From contig LUQC01000102.1 in the NCBI GenBank assembly GCA_001627925.1, forward strand, positions 2,152-66,151: a stretch of DNA of 64,000 nucleotides, given 5' to 3'. Numbering within the stretch: position 1 is the first letter of the stretch; each line of letters starts with the position of its first letter. The stretch comes from Rhodobacteraceae bacterium REDSEA-S34_B6. Lineage in GTDB: Bacteria; Pseudomonadota; Alphaproteobacteria; Rhodobacterales; Rhodobacteraceae. A model generated the notes under the pieces. That model saw nothing but the letters and a program-made list of their open reading frames with translations, ran no database searches and was not told the origin of the DNA. Made by a program: the position numbers and the translations under genes. Positions 19,746-28,019 of the stretch are shown one piece after another.

Positions 19746-20954
19746 TCATACTTTTTGCAATACAAGGACCGCATTGAGACCGCCAAAGGCAAATGCATTG
19801 GAAATAGCAAACTCAACTTTTGCTTCTCTTGCTTCGTTAGGTACAACATCAAGTGCACATTCCGGATCTTGCTCCTCGTAGCCAATAGTTGGCGCTATTA
19901 TCCCGTCTCGAAGTGCAAGGATACAGGCCACCAGTTCGACAGCACCCGTTCCGCCTATTATGTGCCCATGCATAGATTTGGTTGACGAAATCATTATCTT
20001 GTCAGCATGATGGCCAAAGACGTCGGCAACTGCAGAGCATTCTGTTTTGTCATTTGCGGCTGTACCAGTACCATGAGCATTAATGTAACCAACATCCTCC
20101 ACATTTACTTGAGCATCCTGCAGTGCATTAGAAATCGCGCGGGCGGCACCTTGCTTAGACGGATTTACTATATCAGCAGCATCTGAGGACATCGCAAAGC
20201 CCTTTACTTCACAAATAATATTTGCTCCCCTACGTTTTGCATGCTCTAGCTCCTCAAAAACAAAAATTGCCGCTCCCTCACCCTGTACCATTCCGTTTCT
20301 ATTCAACGAAAAGGGACGACAGGCATCCTTACTCATCACTCTAAGCCCTTCCCACGCCTTTACGCCACCAAAACATAACATGCTCTCTGAACCTCCAGTG
20401 ACCATAACTGGGCTTTGGGCGGATCGTACAATTTGGAAGGCTTGGGCCATTGCATGATTCGAGCTGGCACAGGCAGTTGAAACAGTAAAGGTTGGACCTT
20501 TGAGGTTATATTTCATTGATAGATGGCTTGTGGCAGCGTTGTTCATGAGTTTAGGGACTACGAATGGGTGCACTCTGTTTTTCCCTTCTTCGTAGACAGC
20601 TCTATAATTATCGTCCCAAGTACTGACCCCTCCACCCGCAGTACCTAGAACAACACCAGTTGAGGCTGCAAGCTGCCCATTGAAGATTAAACCAGATTCT
20701 TCAATTGCTTCATTAGCGGCAATTAGCGTTAATTGCGTATAACGATCATAAAGAGACAACTGCTGGCGATTAAAATGTTTATCTGGCTCGAAATCATGAA
20801 TCTGGCCACCAATTTTAATCGATAAACGTTCTACATCTTTAAATTTGAGATCAGAAATGCCACAACGGCCCTCTTTAAACGAATTTATTGTTTGTGAAAC
20901 ATTTTGACCGATGGAATTAATTGTACCGGCACCCGTTATGACGACCCGTTTCAC
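19746..20954 (-). CDS. Beta-ketoacyl-ACP synthase (KAS II/FabF-like)
   Basis: Condensing enzyme of fatty-acid or polyketide-type chain extension. The thiolase-fold catalytic triad is intact: nucleophilic Cys in TVSTACASSNHAMAQ (about residue 160), His in NAHGTGTAANDKTE, and His in SMHGHIIGGTGAVE. Length 402 residues is typical of FabF. It overlaps by 4 bases an acyl carrier protein gene, which itself follows a LpxD gene, so the trio forms a dedicated acyl-chain module. Because it has its own ACP, it is more likely an accessory synthase than the housekeeping FabF; that is inference. Confidence 0.88.
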   Translation of the reverse strand: MKRVVITGAGTINSIGQNVSQTINSFKEGRCGISDLKFKDVERLSIKIGGQIHDFEPDKHFNRQQLSLYDRYTQLTLIAANEAIEESGLIFNGQLAASTGVVLGTAGGGVSTWDDNYRAVYEEGKNRVHPFVVPKLMNNAATSHLSMKYNLKGPTFTVSTACASSNHAMAQAFQIVRSAQSPVMVTGGSESMLCFGGVKAWEGLRVMSKDACRPFSLNRNGMVQGEGAAIFVFEELEHAKRRGANIICEVKGFAMSSDAADIVNPSKQGAARAISNALQDAQVNVEDVGYINAHGTGTAANDKTECSAVADVFGHHADKIMISSTKSMHGHIIGGTGAVELVACILALRDGIIAPTIGYEEQDPECALDVVPNEAREAKVEFAISNAFAFGGLNAVLVLQKV

Positions 20955-21208
20955 GATTGTTCCTGAATTAACTTTTCAATTCCCTGTACGATTGTTGCAA
21001 CAGATGACAAATCAAACGAACTTTCATTCGGTTGATTTGCGTTGAAAGGCACCTGAATATCGAAAGCCTCTTCAATGGCGAAAATACTTTCGACTAAGCC
21101 AAGACTATCTATGCCGAGACCTTCAAGAGTACTTTCATCACTTACATCGGAAGTCTCAATTATCGCTTGATCGGCGATAATTTCTATAACTTTGCTTCGA
21201 ATATCCAT
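20951..21208 (-). CDS. Acyl carrier protein (specialised)
   Basis: Carries acyl chains on a phosphopantetheine arm attached to the serine of GIDSLGLVESIFAIEE (about residue 40). The ATG at 21208 is chosen over a GTG at 21244: it has GTGGAAA upstream and gives an 85-residue protein of normal ACP size. The C-terminal part contains an Asn/Ser-rich insertion (FNANQPNESSFDLSS) not usual in the housekeeping AcpP. It is translationally coupled to the downstream ketosynthase by a 4-base overlap and lies 46 bases after lpxD. Confidence 0.9.
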   Translation of the reverse strand: MDIRSKVIEIIADQAIIETSDVSDESTLEGLGIDSLGLVESIFAIEEAFDIQVPFNANQPNESSFDLSSVATIVQGIEKLIQEQS

Positions 21209-21254
21209 GATTTTTTCCACTGATTTGAGCTTCTCAATTAGCACTTATTATTTT

Positions 21255-22340
21255 TTATCTTTTTTTTGAAATAGTTTTTTTCAGATCCGCAAACTGCTTA
21301 ACTAAATTTGGTAATTTTCTTAGAGCTTTGTAACTTTCTATTTGTTTATCCATACTGGTAGCAGGATAACCGAGCATTATTTTACCTGATGGCACATTCG
21401 ACAAAACCTTCGTGGCCCCTCCGGTAATTACATTGTCTCCAATTACAATATTGTCGCTTATACCTGTCTGACCTCCTAAAACTACATTATTTCCTAATCG
21501 AGAGGACCCAGCTATCCCAACCTGAGCGCAAATTAAACAATTATTTCCTATCGATACATTATGTCCTATCTGCGAAAGGTTATCAGTTTTGACATTATTT
21601 CCAATTCTGGTTGCTCGCACAGTGCCACGATCAATAGTACTGTTTGCGCCAATCTCTACATCATCGCCAAGAACCACTCCTGCCAGAGAATGAATTCTTA
21701 CCCATTTATTGTCATTATTTGAACTTTGAGCTTTACCTAAACTTTCTCGAGCCATTTCTGCGTCAGACACGTCTTTTGTTACAAAGGAAAAACCATCGCT
21801 GCCTATGACGGCGCCAGATTGAGCTATGAACCTTTTACCAATAATGACATCGGAGCCGATCTTTACTCCTTCACGGAGGTACGCATTATCACCAATTTTT
21901 GTGTCTACGCCTACAAAACACATTGGGCCAATGACCGAACCCTCACCGATATCAACACCATCAGATATTATGGAATATGGACCTATACTCACGTTTTTTG
22001 CGATCTTAGACTTTTTAGAAACAATAGCTGTACTATGAATTCCTGTTGGGTAGCGCTGACCTTGATCAAAAATTTTAGTTAAGCCTGACATGGCAAAACG
22101 AGGCCTATCTACAATTAAAGCCCCATCTAATCCATAATCCCTAAAGTTCATACCCGGCGACAGAATTGCAACTTTGGAGGCACCATCTTTAATTTGATTG
22201 GCAAAATTAATTTCAGCTGCGAAGGCTAAATCGATCTCACTGGCCAGACCAGGTTCTGCTACAGAATTCACTATTATAGTTGCGTCACCCTCAGTATATC
22301 CGCCTACTGCTTCACAAATTTCTTTTAAAGTAAAACCCAT
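21255..22340 (-). CDS. lpxD: UDP-3-O-acylglucosamine N-acyltransferase (LpxD-like)
   Basis: Transfers a 3-hydroxyacyl chain from ACP to the glucosamine amine in lipid A assembly. The N-terminal LpxD domain (about residues 1-100) precedes a long left-handed beta-helix of hexapeptide repeats (about 100-320). The presumed catalytic His is in [15 protein letters not shown] low-complexity insertion ([14 protein letters not shown]) lies around residue 205. AGGA precedes the ATG. It is not next to bamA, fabZ or lpxA, the usual lpxD neighbours, but next to an ACP and a ketosynthase, so it may be a second LpxD with its own acyl donor. Confidence 0.9.
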   Translation of the reverse strand: MGFTLKEICEAVGGYTEGDATIIVNSVAEPGLASEIDLAFAAEINFANQIKDGASKVAILSPGMNFRDYGLDGALIVDRPRFAMSGLTKIFDQGQRYPTGIHSTAIVSKKSKIAKNVSIGPYSIISDGVDIGEGSVIGPMCFVGVDTKIGDNAYLREGVKIGSDVIIGKRFIAQSGAVIGSDGFSFVTKDVSDAEMARESLGKAQSSNNDNKWVRIHSLAGVVLGDDVEIGANSTIDRGTVRATRIGNNVKTDNLSQIGHNVSIGNNCLICAQVGIAGSSRLGNNVVLGGQTGISDNIVIGDNVITGGATKVLSNVPSGKIMLGYPATSMDKQIESYKALRKLPNLVKQFADLKKTISKKR

Positions 22341-22364
22341 AATAATCCTGTGAGGTATTTTGTA

Positions 22365-23981
22365 CTATATGTTTTCACTTAGTTCTAAGCCCAGCTCTAC
22401 AAGAGCATCATATATTTTTTGGTCACGTCCGTAGATATCTCTGCGAAATTCTATACCTCCACCAGCTTTAGTAAAAGCGGTTCTGTAAGTAATATGAACA
22501 GGAACGCTTTTCGATAATAGGATAATAGTTTCTTCTTGACTTTTCAAAGCATTCTGAAATTCACTTTGAGGTTCATCCGTTTGCTTTTCTAATAAAGCAT
22601 AAGCGAAGTCAAAAGGCTCGTGCAACCTAATACAGCCATGGCTAAAGTCTCGGACTTCTTTCATAAATAAATCTTTAGCAGGGGTGTCGTGTAAATAAAT
22701 ATTGTGAGGGTTAGGAAACATGAATTTAACTAATCCCAAAGCATTAGTTGTGGACGGTAACTGTTTCATTTCATATGGAAAATAATTTTTACCTAAAATA
22801 GAAAAATCTATGCTTTCCCGATCAACAAGAGATCCTGAGCTGTCAAATAGCTTTAAAAATGGCAAAGCCTCAGGATCCTTTTTCAATTCCGGCAAGTATT
22901 CATTTTTAGCGATTGAAACAGGAATGTGCCAAGTAGGGTTCACTACCATATACTCCATTTTATCCGAGAATTCAGGACTGCGCATACTTCCATCGTTAAC
23001 TCCAAGCACAGTTCGGGTTTCAAAAACCACCGCATGATCTTCAATTATCTTTGCCTTAAAATCAGCTAAATTTACCCAAATATATCTTTGGCCGAGAGTA
23101 TCACCTAGCCAACGTTCACGCTCCAAAGCTACAATTATGGAAGATAATCTTTGCTCTGCGGTAATATTTAGCTCTAGAATTGTACCTGCACCGATAATTC
23201 CATCCGGAATCAAACCATGATCAGATTGGTATTTTTGGACAGCTTTTAGCAGTTTTTTATCAAATTTGGTTGATATTGAGTTGGGCATGTAGCCTTGGTC
23301 AAACAAACGATTTCGAATGGCAACCACATCATCACCTGAGTCACCAAACCGCACAATTCTATCTGTGGCGATATTTGACCAACCTCCATTTCTGATTATT
23401 TCAGATAATTTCTGGTATTCTACTAAAAGGCGAGCATATTCACTCGACTGAGGACCAAGCGACCGAAAATAGTCGTAGGGATTTCGCGAAAGAAGACCTT
23501 GAATATAAAAATCCGTGTCTTTGAAGTTAATCTGCCTTACAATATCAGTGTCAACTTCCGATGGGATCAATACTCCAGTATCTAAGTCGGAAGCATATTC
23601 GGTAAAAGCAATCATAAATAACCCTTCTAGCAACCCAATTTCAAATAGACTGTCGCTGGTGGATAACTTGCTTAGTAGGCTATTTACTTGATACTTTTTT
23701 CCGGGAAGGCCATGAAATGAAGCCGACTGAAGTGAATTGACTAATTCAGCTCTTCTTTGACTTGCTAACGCATTATTTCCAAACCAAATGAGTTCATAAT
23801 CGTTTTCCGTATAAAAATCTAGGATCAACGGGTGATGCTGAAGTGCAGAAATCAGGCCGGCTCTTAGATTAACTTGTGAGAATGGATCCGCAATTAATTT
23901 TTCTGCAAATGTAGACCAAGCAATAAATGATATAATAAGAATTCGAGTGATTATTTTCATTTTGTTATAATAATGATTCAT
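22365..23981 (-). CDS. Periplasmic L,D-transpeptidase (YcbB-like)
   Basis: Cross-links peptidoglycan stem peptides by 3-3 bonds in the periplasm. The 538-residue chain has an N-terminal signal segment (MKIITRILIISFIAWSTF), a helical region, a PG_binding_1 domain at about residues 205-265 (LLKAVQKYQSDHGLIPDGIIG) and a YkuD catalytic domain whose nucleophile is the Cys of SHGCIRLHEP at about residue 450. The start may be the first Met or the one 7 residues later. It lies 24 bases ahead of lpxD and is divergent from a YcbK-like gene, an arrangement also familiar from ycbB-ycbK in E. coli. Confidence 0.92.
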   Translation of the reverse strand: MNHYYNKMKIITRILIISFIAWSTFAEKLIADPFSQVNLRAGLISALQHHPLILDFYTENDYELIWFGNNALASQRRAELVNSLQSASFHGLPGKKYQVNSLLSKLSTSDSLFEIGLLEGLFMIAFTEYASDLDTGVLIPSEVDTDIVRQINFKDTDFYIQGLLSRNPYDYFRSLGPQSSEYARLLVEYQKLSEIIRNGGWSNIATDRIVRFGDSGDDVVAIRNRLFDQGYMPNSISTKFDKKLLKAVQKYQSDHGLIPDGIIGAGTILELNITAEQRLSSIIVALERERWLGDTLGQRYIWVNLADFKAKIIEDHAVVFETRTVLGVNDGSMRSPEFSDKMEYMVVNPTWHIPVSIAKNEYLPELKKDPEALPFLKLFDSSGSLVDRESIDFSILGKNYFPYEMKQLPSTTNALGLVKFMFPNPHNIYLHDTPAKDLFMKEVRDFSHGCIRLHEPFDFAYALLEKQTDEPQSEFQNALKSQEETIILLSKSVPVHITYRTAFTKAGGGIEFRRDIYGRDQKIYDALVELGLELSENI

Positions 23982-24018
23982 TTCAATCTTTTGAAGTCTT
24001 CATCAAATTATTCTGCAG

Positions 24019-24043
24019 TTTTTGTGCTCATGTCGCACAAAAA
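24019..24043. promoter_or_regulatory. Perfect 9-bp inverted repeat between divergent cell-wall genes
   Basis: TTTTTGTGC, a 7-base spacer, then GCACAAAAA: the arms match without error. It lies between the divergent L,D-transpeptidase and YcbK-like genes, 38 bases before the former and about 110 before the latter. The position suits an operator serving both promoters, or a hairpin in a leader. No regulator is recognised. Confidence 0.45.
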
Positions 24044-24155
24044 TATTAAATTAATGAAACAAAATTTTTTATTAAATATTTTTTGTTGGATTAACATGAT
24101 ATTTATGTAATAAACCAGCCGTTAGATATTAAATAGTACAAAAGAGTTATCTAAA

Positions 24156-24737
24156 TTGCAGGCAGATTATTTTTCTGAAAAAGATTACTTTTTTTCTCGC
24201 CGTAGTCTACTTGGGGTCTTTGGTGCCTCTGTGATCTCTGCAGCACCAGTTTTTGCGAATGCCTCTGGTTTTATAAGAGGCGCAGGTGATATTCGGAAAC
24301 TTAAAATGGTCTCTCACAAAACTGGAGAGAGAACCGATACGATTTACTGGATAGATGGCGAATACATTCCAGAAGCGCTGCATGAAATAGACGTGTTAAT
24401 GAGAGATTGGCGTAGGAATGAAATAAAACCAATTGATCTCAGAACTATAGATATATTGGCTGCTTCTCACTCGATGCTTGACACAGGTGAACCATTTCGA
24501 CTGATGTCTGGCTATAGGAGCGCTAAAACCAATGCTATGCTACGTAGACAGTCCCGGTCTGTATCTAAAAACTCTCTCCACATTACTGGTCAGGCAGCAG
24601 ATGTGAGACTTGGCACACGTTCTGTTAGACAATTAGCTAAAGCCGCTCAGGCATGTAAATCTGGAGGAGTCGGCAGGTACAGTAGGTCGAACTTTGTGCA
24701 TTTAGATTGCGGACCTGTAAGAATCTGGGGCAGATAG
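24156..24737 (+). CDS. Tat-exported DUF882/YcbK-like M15-fold peptidase
   Basis: Probable murein peptidase-fold protein of about 193 residues exported folded. A twin-arginine signal (SRRSLLGVFGASVISAAP) is at residues 14-31. The mature part has the M15/DUF882 pattern: LMSGYRSAKTNAMLR, metal-binding HITGQAADVRLG and FVHLDCGPVR near the end. No ATG is in frame upstream of the signal; the start must be the TTG at 24156, about 9 bases after AAAGAG. It is divergent from the L,D-transpeptidase, and both act on peptidoglycan. Confidence 0.86.
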   Translation: MQADYFSEKDYFFSRRSLLGVFGASVISAAPVFANASGFIRGAGDIRKLKMVSHKTGERTDTIYWIDGEYIPEALHEIDVLMRDWRRNEIKPIDLRTIDILAASHSMLDTGEPFRLMSGYRSAKTNAMLRRQSRSVSKNSLHITGQAADVRLGTRSVRQLAKAAQACKSGGVGRYSRSNFVHLDCGPVRIWGR

Positions 24738-24745
24738 AACTCCGA

Positions 24746-25417
24746 TCAGAAGATACTCATTATATCTCTTAGTGGCTTTTTGTTTGTAGAGGCCTCAGGG
24801 ATTGTTGCCGCTTCACTCGCGTATCCTACCGGTAATATCATAATCGGCTTTTCATTTGCGGGCCGCTTACACATCGCATTCAGAAATTTCATCGGGTTTG
24901 GTGTATGCGTCAAGCAAACAAGGCCAGCATTATGAAGCGCTGAGATGAGAAACCCCGTCGCAATACCAACACTTTCATTAACATAATAATTTTTTCGTCT
25001 TGAGCCATCTTTATTAAAGCCATAGCGTTCTGCAAATATAACAATTAACCAAGGCGCATCTGTCAAATGTGGCTTGGATGCATTGGTGCCTATTGGTTCC
25101 AATGCGGCTATCCATTCATCATGCCCCCTGCCGGAATAAAATGCTTGTTCTTCATGTTCAGCAGCAGCTCTGATTTTAGCTTTCTTTTCAGGATCCCTAA
25201 TAGCTACGAAATGCCAAGGCTGCTGGTTTGCACCGGACGGTGCTCTACCCGCCGTTTCTATAATTTTTTCTATAATGGCATTAGACACCGGTTCTTTTGA
25301 GAAATCTCGTACCGAATGCCGTTTACACATGTGGATATAGTAATCACTGACTACTTTTATCGCCTCATTTTTTTGTATTTTTACACGATTGGGCAGTGGG
25401 ATTGGAACGTAGGTCAT
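24746..25417 (-). CDS. Nitroreductase-fold flavoprotein resembling iodotyrosine deiodinase
   Basis: FMN-dependent reductase of 223 residues. FMN-binding motifs are RHSVRDF and PSGANQQPWHFV, typical of the nitroreductase superfamily. The middle has the lid pattern of the iodotyrosine deiodinase branch: a Glu and Tyr in EEQAFYSGR, then EWIAAL, GTNASKPHL with a Lys, and the segment RRKNYYVNESVGIATGFL. In characterised deiodinases this Glu-Tyr-Lys set holds the amino-acid end of halotyrosine. Length and C-terminal LPVGYASEAATIP also match. Reductive dehalogenation of halotyrosines is therefore plausible, but generic nitroreductase activity is not excluded. It converges with the YcbK-like gene. 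Confidence 0.82.
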   Translation of the reverse strand: MTYVPIPLPNRVKIQKNEAIKVVSDYYIHMCKRHSVRDFSKEPVSNAIIEKIIETAGRAPSGANQQPWHFVAIRDPEKKAKIRAAAEHEEQAFYSGRGHDEWIAALEPIGTNASKPHLTDAPWLIVIFAERYGFNKDGSRRKNYYVNESVGIATGFLISALHNAGLVCLTHTPNPMKFLNAMCKRPANEKPIMILPVGYASEAATIPEASTNKKPLRDIMSIF

Positions 25418-25482
25418 TTATTCCTCTAAAATTTTTAAAATATAATAAAACTCAGTAGATATTGCCTTTATGCATAGCCACA

Positions 25483-26553
25483 TCAATTAAAAAAATGAAC
25501 ATCTTCTAACCGAATTCGATCGGAAAAGGTAACGCAAGCAGTAAATTCAGATTTACAATTCTCAACAACAAATTCTTTAAGTGCCCACCAATATTCTCCT
25601 TCATTCCATCGGGCAAAATGATGGCCTATTTGAATAGGAGCATTTCCTTTTTTTCTCGCATGCGAAAAATAACGCCTATACTCATTGAGCATCCTGGCGC
25701 CTGCTCCTAATTCTCTACCTTGATCTAGCATGAAAAAATTATAATCCATTGAAATGGTTTTACCATATTCTGTATTAAGTGAATTCAATGGAAATACAAT
25801 TACATCTTCATATCGATATCGGTACTTGGCGGAAAGTGCTAGGACTAAGGAAGTATCATAGATATACCCCATATCTTTTAAGGCTTTATACATTTCTTTA
25901 TTATTAATAAGCAGCGGAGCCCGAAAACCAACTATACTATCAGCAATAGCCTTCCATTCATTTGGATCAGGGTCTAAAATCTCATTTATTTGATAAGCAT
26001 TTCGAAAAAAATACTCAAATTGGCGTAACTCTGAAATCCAGTCTTCATACGTAAATTCACTACCATCCCAGTGACCGTTCCCATGTCCTGCAATCTCGTG
26101 CCCTTCCCTGAAAGCTCTTCGAAGCATATTTAATCTACTTTCAACCCTAGTTTTATTCCCCCCAAAACCTACATCCGATCGTCCACGCTCGCGCCTCGGA
26201 GGATTATATAAGTTTGCCAATGAATCTTGCAGCAGATGAACTCCGACGATGAAAAAGGTGAATTTAACATTATTTTCCTGCGCAAAATCTAAGGTTTCCT
26301 CCCAAACCGCTATATTTTCGCTACCATCTAACGCTATATTTACAACTAGTTTGGAACTTGATCTTGAATTGGGGTCGTAGTTAGGTTTTATTTTTGTCTC
26401 AACTTCCATAAAAGAAATATTCTTTGCAGAAATATAATTATCATCTTTCTGGTTTTCGCTTTTTTCACTAACTCCTGTTATTCTGCATGAAGCCAACATC
26501 AGAAAAGTAAAAAATACCAAACCTCGCAATAAATATCTCAGAGTCATATTCAT
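25483..26553 (-). CDS. Lipoprotein with NodB-like (polysaccharide deacetylase) fold, altered active site
   Basis: A 356-residue protein with a lipoprotein signal (LASC lipobox at about residue 23), so it is lipid-anchored outside the inner membrane. The NodB region includes NVKFTFFIVG, HEIAGHGNGHWDG and GFRAPLL. Motif 1, normally TFDDG, reads IALDGSE: the first aspartate, the catalytic base, is replaced by Leu while the metal-binding one remains. The HEIAGH and GFRAPLL forms resemble the metazoan-type chitin-deacetylase-like branch. A deacetylase role is thus uncertain; it could be an atypical enzyme or a carbohydrate-binding relative. Neighbours give no clue. Confidence 0.75.
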   Translation of the reverse strand: MNMTLRYLLRGLVFFTFLMLASCRITGVSEKSENQKDDNYISAKNISFMEVETKIKPNYDPNSRSSSKLVVNIALDGSENIAVWEETLDFAQENNVKFTFFIVGVHLLQDSLANLYNPPRRERGRSDVGFGGNKTRVESRLNMLRRAFREGHEIAGHGNGHWDGSEFTYEDWISELRQFEYFFRNAYQINEILDPDPNEWKAIADSIVGFRAPLLINNKEMYKALKDMGYIYDTSLVLALSAKYRYRYEDVIVFPLNSLNTEYGKTISMDYNFFMLDQGRELGAGARMLNEYRRYFSHARKKGNAPIQIGHHFARWNEGEYWWALKEFVVENCKSEFTACVTFSDRIRLEDVHFFN

Positions 26554-26620
26554 ATTTAACGGCCAATCAAATTTCGATAATCACGAGTTACTATCTAGAC
26601 TTGACGAGATAGATTCTAAA

Positions 26621-26929
26621 TTAAAAATTGTCTAAATTATTGAAAAAATTGAATTTTGGAAAACCACTCAGACAAAGCTGAATTTGAGATAATGTGCCAT
26701 TTTCAGTAAGCTCCATGATATATTTTTCTTGGTCTTTTTTACTTTTCCAAATTTCAAAAGTAACGGCTACGTTTGGATTATTATCGGAAATTGAAAAATA
26801 GATTTTTTCACATCCATTCAATTTTCTGGCAATAGGTAACGATTTATGAAAGATAGCTATCAGTTCATCAATTTTACCTGGCGCACAGGGGAATTCAGAG
26901 ACGCACGTTATACCCAAATTAACCTCCAT
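26621..26929 (-). CDS. ABM-fold (antibiotic biosynthesis monooxygenase-like) small protein
   Basis: A 102-residue protein of the dimeric alpha/beta barrel type. The pattern is an initial beta strand (LGITCVSEFPCAPGKIDELI), a helix (FHKSLPIARKLNGCEKIYF) and the typical FEIWKSKKDQEKYI with the strand-helix turn common to ABM-domain proteins. Such proteins include quinol monooxygenases and heme-degrading enzymes, but no specific activity can be assigned. The C-terminal 20 residues are not typical of the domain. It lies between the NodB-like lipoprotein and a DMT carrier on the same strand. Confidence 0.65.
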   Translation of the reverse strand: MEVNLGITCVSEFPCAPGKIDELIAIFHKSLPIARKLNGCEKIYFSISDNNPNVAVTFEIWKSKKDQEKYIMELTENGTLSQIQLCLSGFPKFNFFNNLDNF

Positions 26930-26963
26930 AAAACTTAAAATTAGTTAATTTCCAGATAATTGC

Positions 26964-27854
26964 TTAACTCCTGTAAATTAAAATCAGGAGTCCAAAAGCA
27001 ATTAACATCGCACCCACAGTCATACTCATATTAGGAGCAATTTTAAAAAACACAAAATCATTTAATATAACCCAGAACGGAACCAGCAATGTGTACGCAC
27101 TCACAACAGGGGCTGAAAGTCTTGGCGAAGCATAATTTAGGCAAGTAATCGAACCTATACTTGCAAAAATAGCAAGATAAAATATCACCCAAAAAACTTC
27201 GAAAGTAATTTTATGTACGACGAATGATGACTGCTGTAAAATTAAAGATAGTGCGAGGATTATCGAACCTGCGGCTAGCACTCCGAGTGTAGTCACATAA
27301 ATATTTTCACCTTCGAATAATTTAGGCTGTATGATTGCATATGAAGCGTAACAAATGGTTCCAAGTAGAAAAATTGCTTCGCCTTCCTCAAACCTGAATT
27401 GCAAAAGTCCGTTAATCGATCCCTCAAATATTATCCAAAGAGCCCCCATGCCGCTCAAACTAAAAGCGGTCCAAATAAGAGCGGGAGACGATTTTTTAAG
27501 GAATAGCCGTTCTAAAAGTGCTGCAAAAAGTGGAAGTAGCGTAAAAATCGCAGCAGTTGACACAGTCGTTGTATATTTTAAAGCCACAAACATAAAAACA
27601 AAATATATGGAATAAATTGCGCCCAATACAAAGTAACGCCAGATATTTTTCAAATGATGCGAATAAATACTTTTATTGAAATATAGTATTACTCCCAGAA
27701 TTATAGTCGCTAACAAAAACCTATAGAATGTTAATAATTCAGGACTTATTTCATTTGCAATCAAACTTCCAAAAGTAAATGATCCAGAGACAAAGATAGA
27801 AAAGGCAAGCATTGAACAATGACTAAATATCTTTTCTTTCAACAAGTAATTCAT
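26964..27854 (-). CDS. EamA/DMT-family transporter
   Basis: Inner-membrane protein of 296 residues with ten hydrophobic segments arranged as two five-helix EamA halves. Family-like features are FTFGSLIANEISPELLTFYRFLLA in the first half and the glycine/proline-rich second-half helix ending LSAPVVSAYTLLVPF. These carriers export metabolites or amino acids; substrate unknown. Start at the ATG at 27854. Confidence 0.85.
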   Translation of the reverse strand: MNYLLKEKIFSHCSMLAFSIFVSGSFTFGSLIANEISPELLTFYRFLLATIILGVILYFNKSIYSHHLKNIWRYFVLGAIYSIYFVFMFVALKYTTTVSTAAIFTLLPLFAALLERLFLKKSSPALIWTAFSLSGMGALWIIFEGSINGLLQFRFEEGEAIFLLGTICYASYAIIQPKLFEGENIYVTTLGVLAAGSIILALSLILQQSSFVVHKITFEVFWVIFYLAIFASIGSITCLNYASPRLSAPVVSAYTLLVPFWVILNDFVFFKIAPNMSMTVGAMLIAFGLLILIYRS

Positions 27855-27955
27855 TGATTTACGTTAGAAATATCGCCTAATTTTCTGTATTCATGCAAGT
27901 AGCTATAACCATATGCCAGCCAAGAGAAAAATAGATTTTTCTTTAGCTATAGGCT

Positions 27956-27994
27956 GTTACAGGGCCAACCTAAGCTGGCCTTGTAACCTTTTTT
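27956..27994 (+). terminator. Hairpin followed by a T run, on the strand opposite the flanking genes
   Basis: GTTACAGGGCCA and TGGCCTTGTAAC form a 12-bp stem (one G-T pair) around an 8-base loop, followed by CC and six T. This looks like an intrinsic terminator for rightward transcription, yet both flanking genes run leftward. On the leftward transcript the hairpin is preceded by A residues and not followed by U, so it would be a poor terminator for the ABC operon that ends at 28020. Confidence 0.5.
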
Positions 27995-28019
27995 AAAAAA
28001 CTTTTAACACGCAAAATAG

